Shown: positions 56,881-64,000 of the stretch, piece by piece
Layout of the letters: each line of letters begins with the position of its first letter
Position numbering within the stretch: position 1 is the first letter of the stretch
Source: Corynebacterium mycetoides
GTDB lineage: Bacteria; Actinomycetota; Actinomycetes; Mycobacteriales; Mycobacteriaceae
Assembly: GCF_900103625.1 (NCBI RefSeq)
Contig: NZ_LT629700.1
Coordinates: 1,984,001-2,048,000, forward strand
Reading direction: 5' to 3'
DNA: 64,000 nucleotides
Notes under the pieces: generated by a model
What the model saw: the letters and a program-made list of their open reading frames with translations, nothing else
Database searches by the model: none
What the model was told of the DNA's origin: nothing
Made by a program: the position numbers and the translations under genes

Positions 56881-59800
56881 ATGAGGTTTCATGGCGGCGA
56901 GGCCCTGTCGTGGTCGCGGCTGGAGCGTATTCTCTCCGGCCGCCCCGGCCCCGTGCCCGTGCCCGTCAACCACACCCGCCCGCTTGCCGACGCCCCCACC
57001 AACTACCCTGAAGCCAGTCACGCGCCGTTCGCCGAACTGCACGCGGTGTCCTCCTACAGCTTCCTCGACGGGGCGAGCGAGCCGGAGGACATGGTCGCTC
57101 GCGCCCGCGAGCTGGGCATCATGACGCTCGCGCTGCTGGACAGGGATGGTTTTTATGGGGCGGTGAAGTTCGCCGAGGCCGCGGCGCGTGAGGGTATTGC
57201 CACGGTCTTCGGCGCGGAGCTGAGCCTGGGCGATAGGGTCCTGCCCGTGCTGGCGAAAGGCCCGGAGGGGTATCGCCACCTGTCGCATCTCATTGCTGCG
57301 GCCCGCATGATCACCCGGGAAAAGGACGTGGTGTCCTACCCGCCGCTGGAGCTCATCGCCCACGAGCTGGCGGGCACGTGCATCGTGCTGGCGGGATGGC
57401 AGTGGGTGGATGATATCGACCACCTGGTCGAACTCTTCGGGGGCAACGTGGTGCGCGAGTACGAAGTCTCGATGACCCCGGAGGACGCCGACCACCACCG
57501 CGCACTGGATGACTACCCGCACGTTCCGGCGATCGTCAGCGCCATGCCGGCTGCCGCCACGCGCGATGACGCCCGCCTGGCCGCGGCGAAACGCGCGCTG
57601 GCCAGGCGTGACTGCTTAAACGACGCTCACGCGCACCTGCACCCCATGGGGGCGAACTGGTTGCGCTCCGCCGAACAGATCGAGGCGATGTTGCCGGGTG
57701 CGCAGGACAAGATTGCAACTGCGCTGGCGATTGCCGCGCAGTGCGCCTTCACGCTCAACCTCGTTGCCCCCGAACTACCGCGCTACCCCACGCCTGCGGG
57801 CTTTGATGAGATGAGCTGGCTGCGCCACATCACGCTCGCGGGCGCTCAGCTGCGCTACGCGACGCGCCCGGACGAGATCCGGGCCAAGGCGATGGCGCAG
57901 ATCGACTACGAGCTCGGCGTGATCGAGGAGCTGAGTTTCCCCGGCTACTTCCTCATCGTCCACGACCTGGTGGATTTCGCCCGCCGGGAAAACATCCTGT
58001 GCCAGGGGCGCGGGTCGGCGGCGAACTCCGCGGTGTGCTTCGCGCTCGGCATCACCAATGCCGAGCCGATCAGCGCGGGGCTGCTGTTCGAGCGCTTCCT
58101 CTCCCCGGACCGCGACGGCCCGCCGGACATCGACATCGACATCGAGGCGGGCCGGCGCGAGGAGGTGATCCAGTACGTCTATTCCCGCTACGGGCGCGAC
58201 AACGCCGCCCAGGTGGCCAACGTGATCACCTATCGGACGAAAGGCGCGATTCGCGACGCCGCGCGGGCCCTCGGCTACGCCCAGGGGGCGGCGGATTCGT
58301 GGTCGAAGGGGATTGCGCGGCCACCGGAGGGCGTCGAGAAGCTCGCTGCCCAGCTCACGGGCCAGCCGCGGCACCTGGGCATCCACTCGGGCGGCATGGT
58401 GATCTGCGATAGGCCGATCGCGGACGTCGTACCGGTGGAGTGGGCGCGGATGGAAAACCGCTCGGTGGTGCAGTGGGACAAGGACGACTGCGCCTCCGCG
58501 GGGCTGGTCAAGTTCGACCTGCTCGGCCTGGGCATGCTGGAGGCGCTGCACCACATGACGGACTTGGTGCGCGATACCACCGGCCGCGAGGTCAACCTGT
58601 GGGAGCTGGACCTGGCGGACCCGGAGGTCTACGAGATGCTGTGCCGCGCCGACGCGGTGGGCGTGTTCCAGGTCGAGTCGCGCGCCCAGCTCTCCACCCT
58701 GCCGCGGCTCAAGCCGCGCTGCTTCTTCGACCTGGTTGTGGAGGTCGCGCTGATCCGCCCCGGACCGATCCAGGGCGGTTCGGTGCACCCCTACCTGCGG
58801 CGTCGCGACGGGCGCGACCCGGTGGTCTACGACCACCCGGTGCTGGAGAAATCCCTGGGCAAAACCCTCGGTATCCCGCTGTTCCAGGAGCAGCTCATGC
58901 AGATCGCCGTCGACGCGGCCGGTTTCTCCGGACGTGAGGCGGACGCTCTGCGGCGCGCCATGGGCTCGAAGCGGTCCCCGGAGAAGATGGCCGCGCTCAA
59001 GGCACGGTTTTTCGACGGCTGCTGGGATACCAACCGCATCGACGACGCCACGGCCCAGAAGCTGTGGGCGAAGATCGTCGCGTTCGCCGCCTACGGGTTC
59101 CCGGAGTCGCACTCGCAGTCGTTCGCCTCCCTGGTGTTCTTCTCCGCGTGGTTCAAGCGCTACTACCCGGCGCAGTTCTGCGTGGGGCTGCTGCGCGCCC
59201 AGCCGATGGGGTTCTACTCGCCGCAGTCGCTGATCCAGGACGCGCGCCGCCACGGTATTACGGTGGAGCCGGTCAACGTCAACACGTCAGGGCGGGAGGC
59301 GCTGTGCGTGGACAATTCCACCATCCGGGTGGGGTTGAACCTGGTCAAGGGCTTAGGCGACGCGGCCGCGGACCGCATCGAGGCCGCCCAGCCGTTTAGC
59401 GGCATTCCGGATCTGTCGCGCCGCGCGGAGCTGAGCGTCGAGCACGTCGAGGCCCTGGCGCGGGCCGGCGCGCTCGACTGCTTCGGGGTGGACCGCCGCC
59501 AGGCGCTGTGGCAGGCGGGCGTGGCCGCGACCGAGCGCGACGGCATGCTGCCGGGACTGTCGGCGATCAGCGCGCCGGCGCTGCCGGGCATGAACGCCTT
59601 CGAGCTCATGGTCGCCGACATCGGCGCCACCGGCGTCACGCACGACAAGCAGCCCATGGAGCTGTTGCGCGAGCGCCTGCGTGCCGACGGCCTCGTCACC
59701 GCCGCGGGCCTCAAGCAGGTCGAGGACGGCACTCGCGTGCGCGTCGCCGGGGTGGTCACGCACCGGCAGCGGCCGCGGACAGCCTCCGGGGTGACGTTTT

Positions 59801-60009
59801 TCGGCATGGAGGACGAGACGGGGCTGATCAACGTTGTCGTCTCGCCGGGGCTGTGGAAGCGCCAGCTCGTGCTGGCGCGCACCGCGAAGGCGCTCATCGT
59901 GCGCGGGATCGTGGAAAACGTCACCGGGGCGGTCAACGTGGTGGCGGACAAGCTCGAGCCACTGGAGCTCGGGGAGTACCTGAACCGCGGGTCGCGGGAC
60001 TTCCATTGA
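56881..60009 (+). CDS. dnaE2: Error-prone DNA polymerase III alpha subunit DnaE2 (ImuC)
   Basis: DnaE2 does the mutagenic synthesis in the SOS mutasome with ImuA' and ImuB. The 1042-residue protein has a PHP domain (from AELHAVSSYSFLDGASEPEDM), the polymerase palm with the catalytic aspartates in PPDIDIDIEAG, the fingers, and an OB-fold (about 940-1010, RVRVAGVVTHRQRPRTASG). Compared with DnaE1 it is shorter, lacks the C-terminal tau-binding part and has the DnaE2-type N-terminus. The start fits a leaderless mRNA. Confidence 0.97.
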   Translation: MRFHGGEALSWSRLERILSGRPGPVPVPVNHTRPLADAPTNYPEASHAPFAELHAVSSYSFLDGASEPEDMVARARELGIMTLALLDRDGFYGAVKFAEAAAREGIATVFGAELSLGDRVLPVLAKGPEGYRHLSHLIAAARMITREKDVVSYPPLELIAHELAGTCIVLAGWQWVDDIDHLVELFGGNVVREYEVSMTPEDADHHRALDDYPHVPAIVSAMPAAATRDDARLAAAKRALARRDCLNDAHAHLHPMGANWLRSAEQIEAMLPGAQDKIATALAIAAQCAFTLNLVAPELPRYPTPAGFDEMSWLRHITLAGAQLRYATRPDEIRAKAMAQIDYELGVIEELSFPGYFLIVHDLVDFARRENILCQGRGSAANSAVCFALGITNAEPISAGLLFERFLSPDRDGPPDIDIDIEAGRREEVIQYVYSRYGRDNAAQVANVITYRTKGAIRDAARALGYAQGAADSWSKGIARPPEGVEKLAAQLTGQPRHLGIHSGGMVICDRPIADVVPVEWARMENRSVVQWDKDDCASAGLVKFDLLGLGMLEALHHMTDLVRDTTGREVNLWELDLADPEVYEMLCRADAVGVFQVESRAQLSTLPRLKPRCFFDLVVEVALIRPGPIQGGSVHPYLRRRDGRDPVVYDHPVLEKSLGKTLGIPLFQEQLMQIAVDAAGFSGREADALRRAMGSKRSPEKMAALKARFFDGCWDTNRIDDATAQKLWAKIVAFAAYGFPESHSQSFASLVFFSAWFKRYYPAQFCVGLLRAQPMGFYSPQSLIQDARRHGITVEPVNVNTSGREALCVDNSTIRVGLNLVKGLGDAAADRIEAAQPFSGIPDLSRRAELSVEHVEALARAGALDCFGVDRRQALWQAGVAATERDGMLPGLSAISAPALPGMNAFELMVADIGATGVTHDKQPMELLRERLRADGLVTAAGLKQVEDGTRVRVAGVVTHRQRPRTASGVTFFGMEDETGLINVVVSPGLWKRQLVLARTAKALIVRGIVENVTGAVNVVADKLEPLELGEYLNRGSRDFH

Positions 60010-60023
60010 GTAGGCTGGCGGCC

Positions 60024-60485
60024 ATGGAAACGGAGCTCAACGGCGTGTCGATGAAGCTGGTCATTCCCCACTACATAACGCTCGTCGTGTGGGCGGCACT
60101 GGTGCTGGGCGCGCTGTCCTGGACCTACGTGAGGTGGGGGTCGTGGTGGCTGGTGCCACTCGGCGCCGCCGCGGCCGTTGTCCTCTGGGGCCTCGTGCTC
60201 GTTCCTCTGCGAGTGCGCGCCCTCGGCTGGAAAGAGACGGACGACGAGCTCGTCCTGGCACGGGGCAGGCTGCGGCGCACCGTCACCGTCATCCCCTACG
60301 GGCGGATCCAGTTTGTCGACGTCACCACGGGGCCGGTGGGCCGGGCGCTGGGGCTCAAGAGCTTGGCGGTGAACACGGCGTCGACAAGCTCGATCTCGAA
60401 GCTGCCCGGGATCGAGGCCGCCGAGGCCGATGCCCTGCGCGACCGGCTGGCGGCGAAGGCGCGCGAGCGCATGAGCGGGCTGTGA
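60024..60485 (+). CDS. PH-domain membrane protein (YdbS-like)
   Basis: The 153-residue protein has two membrane helices at the N-terminus (about 15-65) and then a bacterial PH (bPH2) domain: LGWKETDDELVLARGRLRRTVTVIPYGRIQFVDVTTGPVGRALGL (motifs shown in part). It is followed with a TGATG overlap by a second PH-domain gene, the ydbS-ydbT arrangement of Bacillus. It lies 14 nt after dnaE2 but is not obviously connected to DNA repair. A role in envelope stress or bacteriocin resistance is inferred from relatives. Confidence 0.8.
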   Translation: METELNGVSMKLVIPHYITLVVWAALVLGALSWTYVRWGSWWLVPLGAAAAVVLWGLVLVPLRVRALGWKETDDELVLARGRLRRTVTVIPYGRIQFVDVTTGPVGRALGLKSLAVNTASTSSISKLPGIEAAEADALRDRLAAKARERMSGL

Positions 60486-61771
60486 TGGAGCGGCGCGTCC
60501 ACAGGCTCACGCCGCTCCTGCACGTCTGGGCCACACTGCTGGCGGTGGCAGCGATCGCGCTGTTCAACTTCACCGTCCCGCTCTACAACTGGGTGCGCGA
60601 GGGGGAGTTTCCCGCGGTGTCGGCTCTGTGGGCCATAGGCGGCGTCGCCCTCGTCGTGGCGGCCGGGGCCGGGGCGTCGCAGCTGTGGTGGTCGAAAATG
60701 AGCTTCGCGCTGGGCCCGGAGGAACTCAGCGTGCGCAGCGGCGTGGTGACGACGAAGCTGCGCACCGCCCGCTACGACCGCATCCAGGCCGTCGACGTGG
60801 TCGAGCCGCTGGCGGCGCGGATCGCCGGGCTCGCCGCCGTGCGGGTCGAGGCGGCCGGCGGCGCGGACTCGGCGCTCGAGATCGCCTACCTGCCACGGCG
60901 CGAGGCGGAGCAAGTGCGTGAGGAGATACTGCGCGCCGCGGGTTCCGCCGGCGGTGGCGCGGCGGCGCAGGAGGACTACCTTGTCGCGCCCATCCCCATC
61001 CGCCGCTCGCTCATTGGCACGGCTCTGCGGCTGACCACGGTCGCCACCGCCGCCTGGACGGTCATTTCCCTGCTCACGAGTGTTTCCGTGGCCGCTGCGG
61101 TGCCGGTTCTCGTTGGCGTGTTGCCGGTGATCTGGCGGATGGTGGACCAGTCGTGGCGGTTTAGCTCGACGCTGGATAGCGGCGTGGTGAACCTCACCTA
61201 CGGCCTCGCCAACCGCCGGAGGCAAGCGGTTCCGCTGGACCGCATCCACGCGGTCAAGCTATCCCAGCCGGTACTGTGGCGCCCGCTCGGCTGGTGGGAG
61301 GTCACGGTCAACGTGGCCGGCTACGCCACCACCGGTGCGCGCGCGGGCACGCTGACGCTTCTGCCGGTCGGCTCGCTGGAGCAGGCCCTCGAGGTGGTCG
61401 CGGCACTGAGCCCGGCACCGTGCACGGCACCGTGCCCGGCGCCCGACCCCGCCACCGCCGAGGTGCACATGCGCTCCCCGCGGCGCGCACGCTGGGTCTC
61501 GCCGGTGGATTGGAAGCGGCAGACCGTCACGCTGGAAGGGGGCGTCGCCGTGGTCACCTATGGAGCGGTCTCGCGGCGCTACGTGTTCGTGGAGATCCCG
61601 CACATCCAGGAGCTGACGTACACCCAAGGCCCGGTGCAGCGCTGGCTCCGCCTGGCGCACGTGCGTCTCGACCTCGTGCCGGGGCCGGTCAAAGCGACGG
61701 TGCGCGATCTGGAGGAGGATCACGCGCGGGAGCTCGTCGATAAGCTGCGTGCGCGAAACCTGCCGGGGTGA
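60485..61771 (+). CDS. PH-domain membrane protein with three PH-like modules (YdbT-like)
   Basis: The 428-residue protein has paired membrane helices near the N-terminus (about 12-65) and around 180-225. PH (bPH2) modules lie between and after them, each with the signature of basic residues followed by a Tyr-Asp-Arg-Ile or Leu-Asp-Arg-Ile turn (TARYDRIQAVDVVEP, VPLDRIHAVKLSQPVLWRPLG, and an IPHIQELTYTQGPVQRWL module). The ATG overlaps the upstream stop. It is convergent with the tRNA methyltransferase gene. Confidence 0.8.
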   Translation: MERRVHRLTPLLHVWATLLAVAAIALFNFTVPLYNWVREGEFPAVSALWAIGGVALVVAAGAGASQLWWSKMSFALGPEELSVRSGVVTTKLRTARYDRIQAVDVVEPLAARIAGLAAVRVEAAGGADSALEIAYLPRREAEQVREEILRAAGSAGGGAAAQEDYLVAPIPIRRSLIGTALRLTTVATAAWTVISLLTSVSVAAAVPVLVGVLPVIWRMVDQSWRFSSTLDSGVVNLTYGLANRRRQAVPLDRIHAVKLSQPVLWRPLGWWEVTVNVAGYATTGARAGTLTLLPVGSLEQALEVVAALSPAPCTAPCPAPDPATAEVHMRSPRRARWVSPVDWKRQTVTLEGGVAVVTYGAVSRRYVFVEIPHIQELTYTQGPVQRWLRLAHVRLDLVPGPVKATVRDLEEDHARELVDKLRARNLPG

Positions 61772-61772
61772 G

Positions 61773-62243
61773 TCACACCCCGCCGGGAAAGCCCAGCTGG
61801 CGCCACGCCTCGTAGGTGGCCACGGCCGCCGAGTTGGACAGGTTCATCGAGCGCCGGCCGGGCAGCATGGGGATGCGCACGCGCTCGGTCACGCGGGGGT
61901 GGTGCGCGTGGCTTTCCGGCAGGCCGGTGGGTTCGGTGCCGAAGAGGAGGGCGTCGCCGCGCTCGTAGGCGATCTCGTGGAAGTACGCGGAGGCCTGGGT
62001 AGTAAACGCGAAGACGCGCGAGCCGGTCAGCGCCGCCAGGCACGCGTCCAGGTCCGGGTGGATGACCACGTCGGCCAAGTCGTGGTAGTCCAGCCCGGCG
62101 CGGCGCAGGTGCTTCTCATCCAGCGTGAACCCGAGCGGCTCGACGAGATGCAGCGTCGCGCCGGTGCCCGCGCACATGCGGATCGCGTTGCCGGTGTTCG
62201 GCGGGATGACGGGATTATCGAAGATGACATGCAGGTGCGACAC
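61773..62243 (-). CDS. trmL: tRNA (cytidine(34)-2'-O)-methyltransferase TrmL (SPOUT family)
   Basis: TrmL methylates the ribose of the wobble base of leucine tRNAs. The 156-residue SPOUT protein starts at GTG ([28 protein letters not shown]). The knot motifs are [14 protein letters not shown] and [26 protein letters not shown], which bind S-adenosylmethionine. GTG 62243 was chosen because it precedes the conserved HVIFDNP motif directly; the longer TTG form overlaps folD. Confidence 0.9.
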   Translation of the reverse strand: MSHLHVIFDNPVIPPNTGNAIRMCAGTGATLHLVEPLGFTLDEKHLRRAGLDYHDLADVVIHPDLDACLAALTGSRVFAFTTQASAYFHEIAYERGDALLFGTEPTGLPESHAHHPRVTERVRIPMLPGRRSMNLSNSAAVATYEAWRQLGFPGGV

Positions 62244-62255
62244 GTCCCGCAAGTC

Positions 62256-62261
62256 TAGGAT
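62256..62261 (+). promoter_or_regulatory. folD -10 element, leaderless
   Basis: TAGGAT ends 7 nt before the folD GTG, with no ribosome-binding site in between. Confidence 0.55.
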
Positions 62262-62268
62262 AGGTGCC

Positions 62269-63120
62269 GTGACTGCGATCAAGTTAGACGGAAAGCTCTA
62301 CCGCGAGGAGATTTTCGCGGACCTGAAGAAGCGCGTCGCCGCGCTGAAGGACAAGGGGGTTACGCCGGGCCTGGCCACGGTGCTCGTCGGGGAGGACCCG
62401 GCGAGCCAGAACTACGTGCGCATGAAGCACAAGGACTGCGCTGAGCTCGGCATCGCCTCCATCATGAAGGAGCTGCCCGGAGACACCACGCAGGAAGAGC
62501 TTGATGCGCTTATCGACGCTCTGAACAACGACCCGGCCGTCACCGGCTACATCGTCCAACTGCCGCTGCCGGGCCACCTCGATGAAAACCGCGTCCTGGG
62601 TCTCATCGACCCGGACAAGGACGCCGACGGCCTGCACCCGGTCAACCTGGGCAAACTGGTCCTGGGGGAGCCCGCGCCCCTGCCGTGCACCCCGAACGGC
62701 TCCATCAAGTTGCTCGAGCGCTTCGGGGTGGATCTGCGCGGCGCGATCGTGTGCGTGATCGGCCGCGGCGTGACGGTGGGCCGCCCGATTTCGCTCATGC
62801 TCACAGCCCGCGACGTCAACGCCACCACCGTGCTGTGCCACACCGGCACCAAGGACCTCGCCGCGGAGACCCGCCGCGCGGACGTGATCATCGCCGCGGC
62901 CGGCAAGCCGCACATGATCACCGCCGACATGATCAAGGAGGGCGCCGCGCTTCTCGACGTCGGCGTGTCCCGCGTGGACGGCAAAACCGTCGGCGACCTG
63001 CACCCCGACGTGTGGGAGAAGGCCGGCTGGGTCTCCCCAAACCCGGGTGGCGTGGGCCCGATGACGCGCACCTTCCTCGTCCGCAACATCGTGGAGCGTG
63101 CCGAAGCACTTGCTGGATAA
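62269..63120 (+). CDS. folD: Bifunctional methylenetetrahydrofolate dehydrogenase/cyclohydrolase
   Basis: FolD makes 10-formyl-THF from methylene-THF and NADP. The 283-residue enzyme has the substrate-side catalytic Lys in [13 protein letters not shown] and the [14 protein letters not shown] loop. The Rossmann motif is [16 protein letters not shown] and the C-terminal part is [13 protein letters not shown]. The GTG start is 26 bp from the divergent trmL start. The next gene overlaps by 23 nt. Confidence 0.97.
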   Translation: MTAIKLDGKLYREEIFADLKKRVAALKDKGVTPGLATVLVGEDPASQNYVRMKHKDCAELGIASIMKELPGDTTQEELDALIDALNNDPAVTGYIVQLPLPGHLDENRVLGLIDPDKDADGLHPVNLGKLVLGEPAPLPCTPNGSIKLLERFGVDLRGAIVCVIGRGVTVGRPISLMLTARDVNATTVLCHTGTKDLAAETRRADVIIAAAGKPHMITADMIKEGAALLDVGVSRVDGKTVGDLHPDVWEKAGWVSPNPGGVGPMTRTFLVRNIVERAEALAG

Positions 63121-63421
63121 CCCCCACGACGTCAACAACGCCCCATCGCCGCTGCCCGTGCGCGTGCAGCAGGCGATGGCGGCGCTGTTTGTCCTGGGCT
63201 TTGTCGCCTCCGGGTTGTTCTCCGCCACGGAGCACTGGCGCCGCGCCACCTTCACCCTGGGCGTGTCGATGCTGTGGCTGGCGGTGATGCGTCTGACCTG
63301 CGACTCGCGCGTCATCGGACTCGTCGCCGTCCGCTCGAGGCGTTTCGACGTCGCGTTCACCTCCGTCCTCGGCGCCGCCATGATGTGGCTGGCGTGGTCG
63401 GTGGACTCGCTGGGGAGCTAG
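63098..63421 (+). CDS. DUF3017 family membrane protein
   Basis: This 107-residue protein has three hydrophobic segments (about 22-43, 48-65 and 84-103), with a cytosolic N-terminus. It is usually encoded next to folD in Actinobacteria. The GTG start lies inside the folD end, so it is co-translated. The function is unknown. Confidence 0.82.
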   Translation: MPKHLLDNPHDVNNAPSPLPVRVQQAMAALFVLGFVASGLFSATEHWRRATFTLGVSMLWLAVMRLTCDSRVIGLVAVRSRRFDVAFTSVLGAAMMWLAWSVDSLGS

Positions 63422-63529
63422 CCGGCGCGGGCGCCCTCTTCCGCCTAAAACCGGACGGCTAAAGTTGCCCCGTTTTGGGCCTGTTTCGGCGCAGTCTTAG
63501 GCGTCTGAGTTTAGGGGGAGGCGCCGCCG

Positions 63530-64000
63530 CTAGATGTCGTACGCGCCGCTGCTCGAGGCGAAGTCGTGCGGCGAGGGCGTCTGCTCCGTCAGCGCGATGA
63601 ACCGGCGCAGGATAAGGTCCATCTGGCGCGCCTCGACGAGGAAGGCGTCGTGGCCGACGGGGCTCGAGAGCTTTGACATGGCCAGCAGGTTTCCTAAGTT
63701 GCGGCTTAGGTGCTCCTGCTGGTGGTAGGGGTAGAGGATGTCGGTGTCCACGCCCACGATCATGGTGGGCACCTTCGAGCTGGCCAGGGCCTTGTTCAGT
63801 CCGCCCCGGCCACGCCCGACGTCGTGGCGGTTCAAGGTTTCGGTGAGGGTGACGTAGCTTCCGGCGTCGAAACGCTCGACGAGCTTGACCCCCTGATAGT
63901 CGAGGTAGCTCTGCACCGCGAAGCGCTGGGCGTCGTCGCGGTAGGGGCCGAGTGGGTTTTCGCCGGCCTGGAAGGCGGTGCCGAAGCGCTCATCGATCTC
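63530..64000 (-). CDS. metX: Homoserine O-acetyltransferase, C-terminal part (N-terminus beyond window)
   Basis: MetX acetylates homoserine in methionine synthesis. Only the last 156 residues are present; the frame runs off the right edge. Visible segments are YRDDAQRFAVQSYLDYQG, the catalytic Asp in VDTDILYP and the catalytic His in PVGHDAFLVE near the C-terminus, of the alpha/beta-hydrolase triad. The 108-bp spacer to the DUF3017 gene shows no clear terminator. It is one more sulfur-metabolism gene near the importer and the McbR-type sites. Confidence 0.93.
   Translation of the reverse strand, partial: EIDERFGTAFQAGENPLGPYRDDAQRFAVQSYLDYQGVKLVERFDAGSYVTLTETLNRHDVGRGRGGLNKALASSKVPTMIVGVDTDILYPYHQQEHLSRNLGNLLAMSKLSSPVGHDAFLVEARQMDLILRRFIALTEQTPSPHDFASSSGAYDI

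Noticed and set aside
63422..63529. Terminator between the DUF3017 gene and metX
   Set aside because: GC-rich repeats are present but I could not find a stem followed by a T-run in either direction.

Overview
This 64 kb window is chromosomal DNA of a high-GC Corynebacterium. The evidence is the gene order, which runs parallel, as far as I recall those maps, to Mycobacterium tuberculosis from the ESX-4 locus through rplM, glmM, glmS, alr, groEL1, whiB3, sigD, guaB2, guaA and dnaE2 to folD and metX, and to Corynebacterium glutamicum around esrISR and metQNI. Many genes look leaderless, with a -10 hexamer ending 7 nt before the start codon. I saw no rRNA, tRNA, CRISPR array, insertion sequence or prophage.

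Layout. (1) 1-7977: an ESX-4 type VII secretion locus, with mycP and eccD on the minus strand, divergent from eccC, a type VII-associated membrane protein and two WXG100 genes. (2) 8284-20814: ribosomal proteins L13 and S9, then cell-wall precursor enzymes (glmM, glmS, alr) and the tRNA t6A genes (tsaE, tsaB, tsaD) with rimI. Embedded here is a three-gene set (10873-12889) whose first two members match the positions of Rv3440c and Rv3439c and which may be an ESX-4 satellite. (3) 20811-29834: groES-groEL1 under a CIRCE promoter, whiB3, sigD-rsdA, and guanine nucleotide synthesis (guaB, guaB3, guaA). (4) 29921-34227: an envelope-stress system like EsrI/EsrS/EsrR, with an old yellow enzyme gene lying between kinase and regulator. 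(5) 34193-42563: the most interesting block, a putative import-and-oxidation cassette made of a divergent FAD/NAD(P)-binding protein, a complete peptide/nickel-type ABC transporter, and a fused CMD/alkylhydroperoxidase protein. The divergent promoter holds a perfect TAGAC-N6-GTCTA palindrome, the published binding motif of the corynebacterial sulfur repressor McbR, which suggests the cassette handles an organosulfur compound. (6) 42573-44929 and 56844-60009: the SOS mutasome (imuA', imuB, dnaE2) in two places, each with a LexA-like box. (7) 46559-50109: a methionine importer with two tandem substrate-binding proteins. (8) 50514-56846: an apparently accessory segment with an NCS1 permease, lutABC and an AlbA_2/RecG-like regulator. 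(9) 60024-64000: paired PH-domain membrane proteins, a tRNA methyltransferase, folD, a DUF3017 protein and the C-terminal part of metX.

How it fits together. Sulfur and methionine genes recur: the McbR-like site, metQNI, a sucrase/ferredoxin-like protein and metX. Envelope biology is the other theme: ESX-4, amino-sugar and D-alanine synthesis, EsrISR and the PH-domain pair. All functional statements rest on motifs and remembered synteny read by eye; no database search was run.
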